A stretch of 64,000 bases of DNA from Rhizobium sp. L43 (GTDB taxonomy: Bacteria; Pseudomonadota; Alphaproteobacteria; Rhizobiales; Rhizobiaceae), in contig NZ_NWSQ01000005.1 of assembly GCF_002531725.1 (NCBI RefSeq), positions 1 to 64,000 on the forward strand, given 5' to 3'. This document shows positions 28,584 to 39,600 of the stretch, piece after piece. Numbering within the stretch: position 1 is the stretch's first letter; each line of letters starts with the position of its first letter. A program made the position numbers and the translations under genes. The notes beneath the pieces are model-generated. The model was given only the letters and a program-made list of their open reading frames with translations, searched no databases and was not told the DNA's origin.

Positions 28584-31169
28584 ATGTCGGAAATGAAAAA
28601 CAGCCTGCCCGGTCAGGCGGATGATGGCGCTCGCGCCGGTCGCCGCCTGAGCATGGCACGTCAAGAACACAAATCTGCAACGGCACACGAGGCCGCAAAG
28701 CAAGAGCATGGATCATTGGCGCGCTTTCTGAAAGCCTGCGCGGCCGGCACGGCGCTTGCCGCGCTGGCGCGGCCGGTTCTGGCACAGGGCGAGCAGCAGG
28801 CGGCGGCCTCGGCTCACCTCTTCACCTCCTCGCAGGTCGTCGGCGCTTCCGTCGTCATCGGCGTCATATCGGCAGCACTGCTTTCGACATTGTGGCTGGT
28901 GCGTCAGCGCGGCAATCTGGAAAACGAGAGCCGGGAAATCCGCTCGGCACTTTCCGATGCCCAGCAGCGCATTTCGCAATACCAGGCGCTGATCGCCGAC
29001 AAGAACCGACGGATCGTCATCTGGGACGGTACTGCGCGCCCGGAACTGCTCGGCCAGCTTCCGCCCGAAACCGGCGCGCCGCAAGACGGCGAATTCCTCG
29101 CCTTCGGCCTCTGGCTGAAGTCACGCTCGGCCGCCGATCTGGAAAAGGCGATCGACCGGCTGCGCGACGAAGCGCAGAGCTTCGACATGGTGGTCGAAAC
29201 CATCCGCGACGAAATCCTCGAGGCGCAGGGCCGGGTTTCCGGCGGGCGCGCCTTCGTCCGTTTCGTGGCGCTCAACAATCTGCGCGCCGAGCTCGCAGAA
29301 ATCAGGATCGAGCGGGACCGGCTGATGACTTCGATCTCGGCCTTCCAGACCATGCTAGACGCGATCGACATGCCGGCCTGGCAGCGCGACCCGGCGGGTC
29401 GCCTCACCTGGGTCAACCAGGCTTACGGCGAGGCGGTCGAAGCGCGATCGCCACAGCAGGCGATCAATGAAGGCCGCGAGATGCTGACGACCGTGGCGCG
29501 CGAACGGATTCGCGCGACGACGACGCCGGAATCACCCTTCCACGACACGATCTCGACGGTCGTACACGGCAACCGCACATTCTTCGATGTCGTCGACGTC
29601 AGGCTTCCCGGCGGCTCGGCCGGCATCGCCATCGATGTGTCCGACATAGAGGCTGTGCGCGCCGAGCTGGAACGGACGCTGAAGAGCCATGCCGAAACGC
29701 TCGACCATCTCGCCACGCCCGTCGCCATCTTCGACGGCGACCGCCGCCTGCAATTCTACAACCAGGCCTTCGTCGCGCTCTGGGAACTGGATATCGCCTT
29801 CCTCGAAGGCCGGCCCGACAATAGCGAGTTGCTCGAGCGGCTGCGGGCGGCCAAGAAGCTGCCGGACCAGCTCAACTGGAAAAGCTGGAAGGAAGCGGCC
29901 CTTTCCGTCTATCGCGCGCTCGACACGCAATCCGATCTCTGGCACTTGCCGAACGGCCAGACGCTACGCGTCTTTGCGACCGCCCATCCGCAGGGCGGCG
30001 CCACCTGGGTGTTCGAAAATCTGACCGAACAGGTCGATCTCGAAACGCGCTACAACACGCTGGTCAAGGTGCAAGGCGAAACGATCGACCATTTGTCCGA
30101 AGGTGTGGCGGTGTTCGGCCCCGACGGACGCATCCGTCTGTCGAACCCGGCCTTCCGCGCGCTCTGGGGGATCACGGAAACGGAAGCCAAACCCGGCACC
30201 CATATCCGCGCATTGGGCGAAGCCTGCTCGCCGTCCTACGACCGGCCGGACGGCTGGAAGACCTTCGCCGAACTGATCACCAGTTTCGACGACGAACGCC
30301 GCTCGGGCCAAGGGACGCTGGAACTCTTTTCCGGTCTCGTGCTCGACTATGCCGTCATCCCGCTGCCGAACGCCCAGACCATGCTGACCTTCGTCAACAT
30401 GACGGACAGTGTACGCGCCGAGCGGGCGCTGACCGAGAAGAACGAAGCGCTGCGCAAGGCCGACGAGCTGAAGAACGATTTCGTCCAGCACGTTTCCTAT
30501 GAACTGCGCTCGCCGCTGACCAATATCATCGGCTTTACCGATCTGCTGCGCACCCAGGGCGTCGGGCCGCTGAACGAGCGGCAGTCCGAATATATCGACC
30601 ACATCTCGACCTCATCCTCGGTTCTGCTGACGCTCGTCAACGATATTCTCGACCTTGCGACCGTCGATGCCGGCATCATGCGCTTGAATTATGCGGATAT
30701 CGATCTCAACGATCTGCTCGACGACGTCTCGATGCAGATCGCCGATCGCCTGCACGAAAGCGGCGTAGCGCTTGAAATCACCGCCCCGGCCTATCTCGGC
30801 TCGATCGTCGCCGATCCGCAGCGGCTGAAACAGATCCTGCTGAAGCTGCTTTCCAACGCCGCGAATTTCTCGCCCGAGGGCAGCTCGATCTCGCTCGAAT
30901 GCCGCCGCGAAGGCACGGATTTCGTCTTCGCCGTCAGCGACCGCGGCCCCGGCATCTCGCCTGACATGATCGCCACCGTCTTCGACCGTTTTGCGACGGG
31001 GGCGAAAAGCGGCAAGCGCGGCGGCGCCGGCCTCGGCCTGTCGATCGTCGACAGCTTCGTCAGCCTGCATCATGGTGACGTGACGATCGACAGCGAGCCA
31101 GGCAGGGGAACCACCGTCGTCTGCCGTATCCCCTCGGTCAACGTCCCGCATACCGCGGCCGCCGAATGA
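28584..31169 (+). CDS. divL: DivL-like cell-cycle sensor kinase with tyrosine at the phospho-site
   Basis: An 861-residue membrane protein. Two hydrophobic stretches (about residues 45-66 and 80-105) precede several PAS-like domains (about residues 240-610), then DHp and GHKL ATPase domains. The H-box reads FVQHVSYELRSPLTNIIGF: Tyr639 replaces the phospho-accepting His, the hallmark of Caulobacter DivL. The ATPase motifs VSDRGPGIS and GAGLGLSI look intact. DivL controls CckA and so CtrA activity. The ATG at 28584 was chosen. The gene overlaps the TsaE fusion by four bases (ATGA). Two GANTC sites (28464, 28495) lie upstream. Confidence 0.88.
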   Translation: MSEMKNSLPGQADDGARAGRRLSMARQEHKSATAHEAAKQEHGSLARFLKACAAGTALAALARPVLAQGEQQAAASAHLFTSSQVVGASVVIGVISAALLSTLWLVRQRGNLENESREIRSALSDAQQRISQYQALIADKNRRIVIWDGTARPELLGQLPPETGAPQDGEFLAFGLWLKSRSAADLEKAIDRLRDEAQSFDMVVETIRDEILEAQGRVSGGRAFVRFVALNNLRAELAEIRIERDRLMTSISAFQTMLDAIDMPAWQRDPAGRLTWVNQAYGEAVEARSPQQAINEGREMLTTVARERIRATTTPESPFHDTISTVVHGNRTFFDVVDVRLPGGSAGIAIDVSDIEAVRAELERTLKSHAETLDHLATPVAIFDGDRRLQFYNQAFVALWELDIAFLEGRPDNSELLERLRAAKKLPDQLNWKSWKEAALSVYRALDTQSDLWHLPNGQTLRVFATAHPQGGATWVFENLTEQVDLETRYNTLVKVQGETIDHLSEGVAVFGPDGRIRLSNPAFRALWGITETEAKPGTHIRALGEACSPSYDRPDGWKTFAELITSFDDERRSGQGTLELFSGLVLDYAVIPLPNAQTMLTFVNMTDSVRAERALTEKNEALRKADELKNDFVQHVSYELRSPLTNIIGFTDLLRTQGVGPLNERQSEYIDHISTSSSVLLTLVNDILDLATVDAGIMRLNYADIDLNDLLDDVSMQIADRLHESGVALEITAPAYLGSIVADPQRLKQILLKLLSNAANFSPEGSSISLECRREGTDFVFAVSDRGPGISPDMIATVFDRFATGAKSGKRGGAGLGLSIVDSFVSLHHGDVTIDSEPGRGTTVVCRIPSVNVPHTAAAE

Positions 31170-32677
31170 CGACCAGTGATACGATCTCGCTTTTCCTGAA
31201 AGACGAGGCGGCCACCATTCGACTCGGCGAAGACCTGGCGCTGGCCCTGAAGGCCGGTGACTGTCTCGCCCTTTCCGGCGATCTCGGCGCGGGCAAATCC
31301 TCGCTCGCACGGGCAATCCTGCGCGCCATCGCCGATGACGAGGGGCTCGAGGTCCCGAGCCCGACCTTCACGCTGGTGCAATCCTACGATCTGCGTATCC
31401 CCGTCTCGCATTTCGATCTCTACCGGCTCGGCAATCCCGACGAATTGACGGAACTCGGCTTCGACGAGGCCCTGGAGAACGGCATCTGTCTCGTCGAATG
31501 GCCTGAGATGGCTGAGGGCGAACTGCCGGCCGAGCGCGTTGCACTGACATTGCACCACGAAGGCAGCGGCCGGCGGGCAATGATCAAAGCCTCAGACCCG
31601 CAGGCCGCGCGCATCCACAGGGTCCTGGCGATCCGCACCTTCCTCGACGACGCCGGCTATCCCGATGTCAAACGCCGCTTCCTGACCGGCGATGCTTCGC
31701 TGCGCGCCTACGAAGCGATCTATCCGAACGCTGCTCAACGAAAAATACTGATGGATTGGCGCCCGCATCCCGAGGGACCGCCGGTCTATGACGGCAAGCC
31801 CTATCCCAAGGTCGCGCATCTGGCACAGGACGCCTATCCTTTCGTCGCGATCGCCGATGCGTTGCGTGAACGGGGGTTTGCGACGCCGGAGATCTACAAG
31901 GTCGATTATATCAAGGGCATTCTGCTGATCGAAGATCTCGGCACCGAAGGCGTGCTCGATGACGACGGGCAACCAATTGCCGAACGTTACCGGCAAAGCG
32001 TCGCCTGCCTCGCCCATCTTCATTCCATGCAGATTCCGCAGGATATCCCGGTTTCTCCGACGCATACGCATCACATTCCGGACTTCGATCGCACGGCGAT
32101 GAAGATGGAAGTGCAGCTTGTGCTCGATTGGCATATTGCCTGGAAGCGCGGCACGGCCCCCACCGATGGCGAGCGCAAGGAGTATCTGGCGATCTGGGAC
32201 CACTTGATCGACGAGCTGCAATCGGCTGAAACGAACCTCCTGCTGCGCGACTTCCATTCGCCCAATATCATCTGGCGCGAACATGAAATCGGTATCGGCA
32301 GGATCGGCATCATCGACTTCCAGGACGCCATGATCGGCCCGACCGCCTATGACCTTGCTTCCATCGTGCAGGATGCGCGCGCGACGATCGAACCGGACCT
32401 CTTCCGGCAGCTGATGGACGATTATCTCAGCCTTCGCCGCGCGCAGGGCGGCTTCGACGAAGCCGGATTCATGAAGGCCTGGGCGATCATGTCGGCGCAG
32501 CGCAACTGCAAGCTCGCCGGCCTCTGGGTGCGGTTGTTGCAGCGCGACGGCAAGCCCGGCTATCTCAAACACATGCCGCGCACGCTCACCTATCTCAGGG
32601 TCGCACTCGAGCACGAAGCGCTTGCCCCCTTGCGCGATTGGTGCGCAAGGGCTGGAATAGGCCAAAGCGAATCATAA
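31166..32677 (+). CDS. tsaE: Fusion of TsaE (tRNA t6A ATPase) with an AmgK-like amino sugar kinase
   Basis: A 503-residue two-domain protein. Residues 1-150 are TsaE, with Walker A GDLGAGKS (38-45), then PSPTFTLVQSY and HFDLYRL; TsaE drives the t6A37 tRNA modification. Residues about 160-500 are an aminoglycoside-phosphotransferase fold: catalytic Asp362 in LRDFHSPNI and metal-binding Asp384 in IIDFQDA. These motifs resemble AmgK, the anomeric kinase for N-acetylmuramate and N-acetylglucosamine. The next gene is MurU-like, AmgK's pathway partner, which supports the kinase call. There is no stop or frameshift between domains. Confidence 0.87.
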   Translation: MTTSDTISLFLKDEAATIRLGEDLALALKAGDCLALSGDLGAGKSSLARAILRAIADDEGLEVPSPTFTLVQSYDLRIPVSHFDLYRLGNPDELTELGFDEALENGICLVEWPEMAEGELPAERVALTLHHEGSGRRAMIKASDPQAARIHRVLAIRTFLDDAGYPDVKRRFLTGDASLRAYEAIYPNAAQRKILMDWRPHPEGPPVYDGKPYPKVAHLAQDAYPFVAIADALRERGFATPEIYKVDYIKGILLIEDLGTEGVLDDDGQPIAERYRQSVACLAHLHSMQIPQDIPVSPTHTHHIPDFDRTAMKMEVQLVLDWHIAWKRGTAPTDGERKEYLAIWDHLIDELQSAETNLLLRDFHSPNIIWREHEIGIGRIGIIDFQDAMIGPTAYDLASIVQDARATIEPDLFRQLMDDYLSLRRAQGGFDEAGFMKAWAIMSAQRNCKLAGLWVRLLQRDGKPGYLKHMPRTLTYLRVALEHEALAPLRDWCARAGIGQSES

Positions 32678-32690
32678 GTTCCGGATCAGA

Positions 32691-33422
32691 ATGACGATCA
32701 GACAAGCCATGGTACTGGCCGCGGGTCTCGGAACCCGCATGCGCCCGATCACCGACACGATCCCGAAGCCGCTGGTGAAAATCGACGGCAAGCCGATGAT
32801 CGACTACGCGCTGGATTCGCTGGTGGCGGCCGGCGTCGAACGCGCCGTCGTCAATGTTCACCACCATGCCGACCAGATGCTCGATCATCTCGGGAATTAT
32901 CAAGGCCTCGACATCGCCATTTCCGATGAGCGGGAGGCGCTGATGAATTCCGGCGGCGGCCTGGCCAAGGGGCTGACGCTGCTGACCCGCGGCAACATCT
33001 TCGTCATGAATGCCGATCTCTTCTGGATCGGCGAACAACCGGGACGGCCGACGAACCTGCAGCGTTTAGACGGATTCTTCGATGCCGAGCGCATGGATAT
33101 GGCGCTGCTTTGCGTGAGGATTGAAGATACGACGGGTCACAACGGACGGAATGATTTCGGCATGGCGGCCGATGGCCGGCTGACGCGGTATCGCGACGAT
33201 CCCTCCAATCCCGTCGTCTATGCCGGAGCGATCGTCATGAAGCCGTCACTGCTTGACGATGCGCCGAAGGATGCCTTCAACCTCAATATCTATTTCGACA
33301 AGGCAATCGCGCGCGGGCGACTGTTCGGCATGGTGCTCGAAGGCCACTGGCTGACGGTGGGAACGCCGGAGGCGATCGGCGAGGCGGAGCAAACGATCCG
33401 ACGGCTGCGGGCGTTCGCGTGA
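32691..33422 (+). CDS. murU: MurU-like N-acetylmuramate-1-phosphate uridylyltransferase
   Basis: A 243-residue nucleotidyltransferase. The N-terminal signature is VLAAGLGTRMRPITDTIPKPL, with the Arg and Lys that bind nucleotide. FVMNADLFW contains the metal-binding Asp. It is shorter than glucose-1-phosphate thymidylyltransferases and lacks their C-terminal part, as MurU does. It would make UDP-MurNAc from recycled MurNAc-1-phosphate made by the upstream AmgK-like domain, bypassing MurA. It starts 13 bases after the fusion gene and ends three bases before addB. Confidence 0.8.
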   Translation: MTIRQAMVLAAGLGTRMRPITDTIPKPLVKIDGKPMIDYALDSLVAAGVERAVVNVHHHADQMLDHLGNYQGLDIAISDEREALMNSGGGLAKGLTLLTRGNIFVMNADLFWIGEQPGRPTNLQRLDGFFDAERMDMALLCVRIEDTTGHNGRNDFGMAADGRLTRYRDDPSNPVVYAGAIVMKPSLLDDAPKDAFNLNIYFDKAIARGRLFGMVLEGHWLTVGTPEAIGEAEQTIRRLRAFA

Positions 33423-33425
33423 GCC

Positions 33426-36400
33426 ATGGCGGAGCGGCACCAGCCACGCATCCTAACGATCCCGGCGGGCCTCTCCTTCCTGAAAACGCTGGCGACGACA
33501 CTTTGCGACGGCCGATTGACGCCGCTTTTCCGGCATGAGGCCGATGATCCGCTATCGCTTTCCACGGTGACGATCTATCTGCCGACCCGGCGCGCCGTGC
33601 GTGTGCTGCGCTCGGAATTCGTCGACCTGCTCGGCGGCCGTTCGGCGATCCTGCCGGTCATCCGCCCGCTCGGCGAAACCGACGACGACAGCGGCTATTT
33701 CGATGAAGCGCTGCCGGCAACGATCGATCTCGCCCAGCCGCTGTCGAACACCGCCCGTCTGCTGGAGCTTGCGCGCCTCATCCTTGCCTGGCGAAACAAG
33801 CTGCCGGAGATCGTCCGCCACATTCATTCGGACTCGCCGCTCGTCGCACCGGCAAGCCCGGCGGATGCGATCTGGCTCGCCCGCAACCTGGCGGAGCTGA
33901 TCGATTCGATCGAAACCGAGGATCTCGATTGGTCGGAGCTGTCGAAACTCGACACCGGCGACTATGCCGCCTGGTGGCAACTGACGGCGGAGTTCCTGCA
34001 GATCGCCAGCGCCTTCTGGCCGGAGCGGCTTTCCGAACTCGGTAAATCCTCGCCGGCGCGGCACAGAAACGCCATTCTCCGGGCCGAAGCGGGCCGGCTT
34101 TCGGCGACGCAACCCGCAGGTCCGATCATCATCGCCGGTTCGACAGGTTCCGTTCCCGCCACCGCCGATCTCATCGCCGCCGTCGCCAATCTGCCCGAAG
34201 GGGTGATCGTGCTGCCGGGCCTCGATCTCTCCATGCCTGAGAAACACTGGCAGATGGTGGCGCCGGAACCGGCACCCGGCCAACATGCCAATCCCGCAAG
34301 CCGCAGCCATCCGCAATATGGCCTGTCGTCGCTGCTCAAGCGGCTGAAGCTGACGCGTGCCGACGTGACGCTCCTCGGCGGACCGGAAGCCGATCTTGAC
34401 CGGCGCGCCGAAATCCTGTCTCGGGCCCTCACCCCCTCGGAGGCGACCAGCGATTGGGGGGCATGGAAGGGTGACCTCCCCGAGGGCGCCCTGTCTTCAG
34501 CCTTCGCCGATGTGTCGCTGATTGAAGCCGCCAATGAGCGCGAGGAAGCAACGGCGATCGCCATCGCGCTCCGGCTTGCCTTGGAGAAGCCGGGACAGGA
34601 CGGCGACAGCCGGGCAGCCCTCATCACGCCGGACCGCAATCTCGCCCGGCGGGTGATGGCCGAGCTGTCCCGCTTCGGGATCCTCGCCGACGATTCGGCC
34701 GGCACACCGCTTGCGGCCACGCCGCAGGGCACGCTGCTGCAGTTGCTGCTGGAGGCAGCGTTGCGGCCGGGCGATCCGGTGGCGATCGTCTCGCTGCTCA
34801 AACATCCGCTCGCCCGCTTCGGCCTCGAACGCCACGCATTGATTTCGGCGACCGAGGCGCTCGAACTGCTGGCACTGCGCGGCGGCGTGACCGAGGTGGA
34901 TATCAGCACGCTGGAGCCGCTGCTGACCCACCAACTTGCCGAACAGGCGCTGGACAGACACGCGCCGCAATGGCGAAAGGCGCTTTCATCAGATGCGGCC
35001 GAGGCCGCATACGACCTTGCCCGGCGGGTCACACGAGCGACCGAGCCGCTGGCTTCGGCGCTGATGCGGCACCGGCCGGAGGATCGCGGAAGAACGGTAA
35101 GCTTCACATTGTCCGAATGGGCGGAGCGCACCGGTCGTTCGCTGGAAGCCGTGGCGGCCGATCCGCGCGGCAATCTCGCCGATCTCTGGTCAGGCGAAGC
35201 GGGAGATGCGCTCGCCGCCCTGCTCGGCGAAGTGATCGACACGGATGGCCAGATGGAGGCCGACGGGCCGCAATGGATCGATATTATGGCGGCCCTTGCC
35301 GCCGGTCATGCGGTAAAGCCGCGGGCGCTCAGCCATCCCCGCCTCTTCATCTTCGGTACGCTGGAAGCGCGCCTGCAGAGCGTCGATACCCTGATCCTCG
35401 GCGGCCTCAACGAGGGCACCTGGCCAGGGCAGACCGCCAACAATCCTTTCATTCCGCGCATGATGAAGACGGAAATCGGCCTCGAACCGCCGGAACGGCG
35501 CATCGGCCAGCTGGCGCATGATTTCGAGATGGCGAACGGCACGCGTCATCTGATCTATTCCCGCGCGCTGCGCCAGGGTTCGACGCCGACCGTCGCCTCA
35601 CGCTGGCTGCAGCGGCTGCTGGCGCTCGGCGGCGAGGCGTTCGAAGCGGAATTGAAGGGACGCGGCAACCGGTTCCTGCAGTGGGCCGGTCTCATCGATC
35701 GCGGAGAGGCCCAAGCGCCGGCGCAGCGACCCTCGCCGAAGCCGCCGCTGGCCCTGCAGCCGAAATCCTATTCCTTCAGCGAAGTCGGCCGGCTGCGCCG
35801 CGACCCCTATGCCATCTATGCCCGTCGTGTCCTGCGGCTCGATCCCGTCGACGCGTTCAACCGCGATCCGGGTGCGGCCGAACGCGGAACGCTCTATCAC
35901 AAGATCATCGACCGGTTCATCCGCGAGGCCCATATCGCCGGCACGCCGGATGCGGCAGCGGCGATGGAGCGCATCCTTTCCGAACTTTTCGACACGGAGA
36001 AGCTGCCGCCGCATATCGATGCTGTGTGGCGGCCGCGCTTTCGCGCCGTGGCCCGCGCCTTCCTCGAATGGGAAGCCGGACGGCGGCCGGGCATCCGCAA
36101 AACACTGACCGAAGTGCGGGGCGGCATGGAGCTGGAGCCGATCAATATCCGGCTCACCGGTGTCGCAGACCGGATCGACGTCACCGGACCGAACGCTGCC
36201 GACGTCATCGACTACAAGACCGGTTACAACCCCTCGCCGGCGCAGGCACGCGTGCTTCTCGATCCGCAGCTTGCACTCGAAGCGGCGGCCTTGCGTGCTG
36301 GCGCCTTCCGCGATGCCGGCAGCCTCGTGCCGCAGGACCTGCTTTATGTGCGTCTGCGGCCGGGAAGCCGCTTCCAGATCGATACCGTCAACAATGAGAG

Positions 36401-36620
36401 CTCGGCGCGCAGCGACAAGGCGAAATCGGCAATGGATCTCGCCGAGGAATCGATCGATCAGCTGGTCAAGTTCGTGGGATTGCTGCAGTCCGGTGAGAAA
36501 GGCTTCACCTCGCGGCTGATCCCGGCGCAGCAATTCGATTTCGGCGGCGACTACGATCATCTCGCCCGCGTCTCCGAATGGTCGACGGCCGAAACCGAAG
36601 AGGGCGGCGGCGATGAGTGA
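33426..36620 (+). CDS. addB: Double-strand break repair protein AddB
   Basis: A 1064-residue protein of the alphaproteobacterial AddB type. The N-terminal part is an inactive helicase-like domain (RAVRVLRSEFVDLLGG). The C-terminal PD-(D/E)xK nuclease domain carries DVIDYKTGYNPS near residue 926. With AddA it forms the helicase-nuclease that resects double-strand breaks for RecA, replacing RecBCD. It overlaps addA by eight bases. Confidence 0.94.
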   Translation: MAERHQPRILTIPAGLSFLKTLATTLCDGRLTPLFRHEADDPLSLSTVTIYLPTRRAVRVLRSEFVDLLGGRSAILPVIRPLGETDDDSGYFDEALPATIDLAQPLSNTARLLELARLILAWRNKLPEIVRHIHSDSPLVAPASPADAIWLARNLAELIDSIETEDLDWSELSKLDTGDYAAWWQLTAEFLQIASAFWPERLSELGKSSPARHRNAILRAEAGRLSATQPAGPIIIAGSTGSVPATADLIAAVANLPEGVIVLPGLDLSMPEKHWQMVAPEPAPGQHANPASRSHPQYGLSSLLKRLKLTRADVTLLGGPEADLDRRAEILSRALTPSEATSDWGAWKGDLPEGALSSAFADVSLIEAANEREEATAIAIALRLALEKPGQDGDSRAALITPDRNLARRVMAELSRFGILADDSAGTPLAATPQGTLLQLLLEAALRPGDPVAIVSLLKHPLARFGLERHALISATEALELLALRGGVTEVDISTLEPLLTHQLAEQALDRHAPQWRKALSSDAAEAAYDLARRVTRATEPLASALMRHRPEDRGRTVSFTLSEWAERTGRSLEAVAADPRGNLADLWSGEAGDALAALLGEVIDTDGQMEADGPQWIDIMAALAAGHAVKPRALSHPRLFIFGTLEARLQSVDTLILGGLNEGTWPGQTANNPFIPRMMKTEIGLEPPERRIGQLAHDFEMANGTRHLIYSRALRQGSTPTVASRWLQRLLALGGEAFEAELKGRGNRFLQWAGLIDRGEAQAPAQRPSPKPPLALQPKSYSFSEVGRLRRDPYAIYARRVLRLDPVDAFNRDPGAAERGTLYHKIIDRFIREAHIAGTPDAAAAMERILSELFDTEKLPPHIDAVWRPRFRAVARAFLEWEAGRRPGIRKTLTEVRGGMELEPINIRLTGVADRIDVTGPNAADVIDYKTGYNPSPAQARVLLDPQLALEAAALRAGAFRDAGSLVPQDLLYVRLRPGSRFQIDTVNNESSARSDKAKSAMDLAEESIDQLVKFVGLLQSGEKGFTSRLIPAQQFDFGGDYDHLARVSEWSTAETEEGGGDE

Positions 36621-39600
36621 TGTGACCGCGCTGCCCACCGACGCCGATCCGGGCGCCTGGATCGGCTGGACGACGATCCAGCAGGCGATTGCCTCCGATC
36701 CCGAGCGTTCGGCATGGGTCTCGGCCAATGCCGGTTCCGGCAAGACGCATGTGCTGACCCAGCGCGTCATCCGCCTGCTGCTATCAGGGGCGCGGCCTTC
36801 CGCCATTCTATGCCTCACCTATACCAAGGCTGCGGCCTCCGAAATGTCGAACCGTGTCTTCGAACGGCTGGCGGACTGGGTGGTGCTCGATGATGACGAC
36901 CTGAGCCGGCGGATCACCCAGATCGAGGGGACGGCTCCCGATCGATTGAAGCTTGCCGAGGCCCGGCGGCTGTTTGCCAAGGCGCTGGAGACGCCCGGCG
37001 GCTTGAAGATCCAGACGATCCATGCCTTTTGCGAAGCACTGCTGCATCAGTTCCCGCTGGAGGCCAATGTCGCCGGCCATTTCTCGGTTCTCGACGACCG
37101 CGCGGCGGTGGCGTTGCTTTCCGATGCGCGCCGGGCGCTGCTGACCGCAACCGCGCCGGAGAAAGACAGCGCCCTTGCCGAGGCATTCGCCTATGTGCTC
37201 GATCTCGGCGACGAATCCGGACTGGAGAACCTGCTCGGCGACATCGTCGCCAACCGCAACGCCATCCGTCGTTTCACCGCAACGGCCGAACAGCAGGGCG
37301 GCGTGGAGACGGTCCTGCGCGAAAGGCTCGGCCTTGCCGCCGGCGACACGGAAAGCCGGATCGCGGCGCAATATTGGCCATTACCGGCGCTTTCGGGCGG
37401 CATGCTGGAGCTCTATCTCTCGCTTTCCGACCAGAAGGGCGGCGCCAAGGCGCAGGAGGTTGCCTACGGCCTCAGGCTTGCCGGGCGCGAACGCGATGAC
37501 GCAAGGCGCGCGCAATTTCTCGAGAAAATCTTCCTGACCGCGAAGGGCGAGCCGAAGGCGGATTCGCAATTCTTGGTCAAGGCCATGCTTGCCGAGGCCC
37601 CGCAGCTGGCGGACGCTATTGCCACTGCCCGGGCGCATGTCGCCGCCAGCCGCGACCGGCTGAAACTGATGCGGATGTATGGCGCGACACATGCGGCACT
37701 CGTGCTCGCCGACCGGCTGAACCGCGACTATGAGGAGCTGAAGAAGCAGCGCAGCCAGCTCGATTTCGAGGATCTGATCACCCGTACCGCCGACCTTTTG
37801 ACGAAAAGCGGCGTCGGCCCCTGGATCCACTACAAGCTCGATCGCGGCATCGACCATATCCTCGTCGACGAGGCGCAGGATACCAGCCCGATCCAGTGGA
37901 GCGTCATCCAGTCGCTCGCCGAGGATTTCTTCTCCGGCGAAAGCGCCCGGCCGATCGTGCGCACGCTGTTTGCCGTCGGCGACGAGAAGCAGTCAATCTA
38001 TTCCTTCCAAGGCGCCCGGCCCGAGCGTTTTTCCGAGGAGAGCGACCGAACCCGGCGGCGTGTCTCCGACAGCGGCCAGAGCTTTTCCTCCGTCCGGCTG
38101 CCGCTCTCCTTCCGCTCGACCGCCGACGTGCTCGAAGCCGTCGACCAGATCTTCAGCACATCGGACAATGCACGCGGTCTCAGCGCTGTCGGCGAACCGG
38201 TCGTGCATCGCTCCAGCCGCATCGGACATCCCGGCGCCGTCGATCTCTGGGACATGGTCGCACCGGAAGCGGTGGTGAAGGAGGAGGACTGGACGGCGCC
38301 CTTCGATGCGACGCCGGAAAGCGCGCCGGCGGCAATCCTGGCACGACGGATCGCCCATTCGATCGGCACGCTCGTCGGGCGCGAGACGATCGTCGACAAA
38401 GGCAGGGAACGCCTGATCGAAGCCGGCGACATCCTGGTGCTGGTGCGCAAGCGCGACGCCTTCGTCAATGCGCTGACGCGGGCGTTGAAGCGCCGCGGCG
38501 ACATTCCGGTCGCCGGCGCCGACAGGCTGGTGCTGACCAGCCATATCGCCGTGCAGGATCTGCTGGCGCTCGGCCGTTTCCTGCTGCTGCCGGAAGACGA
38601 TCTTTCGCTCGCCGCCGTGCTGAAGAGCCCGCTTTTCGATCTCTCCGAGGACGACATCTTTGCGATCGCCGGCCTGCGCGGCGACAATCAGAGCGTCTGG
38701 AGCCATCTCAAGAGCTTCGCCGCCGACGGCACCCAGCGTTTCAGCGCTGCCGTGGAGAAGCTGGAGCTGTTCCTTCGGCAATCCAGGAGCCTGTCGGTTC
38801 ATGATTTCTTTGCACGTGTGCTGGGCAGCCATGGCGGGCGGCGGCAATTCCTGGCCCGGCTCGGCACCGAGGTCAGCGATATCCTCGACGAATTCCTGAC
38901 CTTCACCCTCGATCACGAGAGTTCCGGCCTTCCCGGGCTGCAATCCTTCATCTCGACGCTGGAGCTCGAAGCGCCGGTGGTGAAGCGCGAGCAGGACAAG
39001 GGGCGCAACGAAGTGCGGATCATGACGGTGCATGCCTCCAAGGGCCTGGAAGCACCGATCGTTTTCCTGGTCGACGGCGGTTCGAAGGCCTTCACCCATA
39101 CCCACTTGCCGAAGCTTCGCCTGATCGAAACAGACGCCGATGAGCCGCCGATGCCCGTCTGGGTTCCAGTCTCCGATCTTTCCAATTCGCTGACGCAGGA
39201 TGATGCGGCGCGGATCCAGATCCTGGCGGAGGAGGAATACCGCCGATTGCTCTATGTCGCCATGACGCGCGCCGCCGACCGGCTTGTTGTCTGCGGCTAT
39301 CGCGGCGTGCGGCTGAATAACGACACCTGGCATATGATGATTTCGGCGGCCCTCAGCGACGACCATCCGCATGTGGAGGCGACCACTTTCTCCGGTCCCG
39401 ACGGCGAATGGCCGGGTATCGAATGGCGCGTGCCACGGGTGGAACGGAGCTTCGAGCGTACCGACCGCAGCGAGCAGCGCGACAGCGAGGAGATCCTGCC
39501 GGACGGTCTGTTGCGGCCATTGCCGCCGCAGGCAGAGCTGCCCCGGCCGCTCAGCCCTTCCGGCGCCGGGACGATCATCGACGAGGACGAAGGCGGCCTG

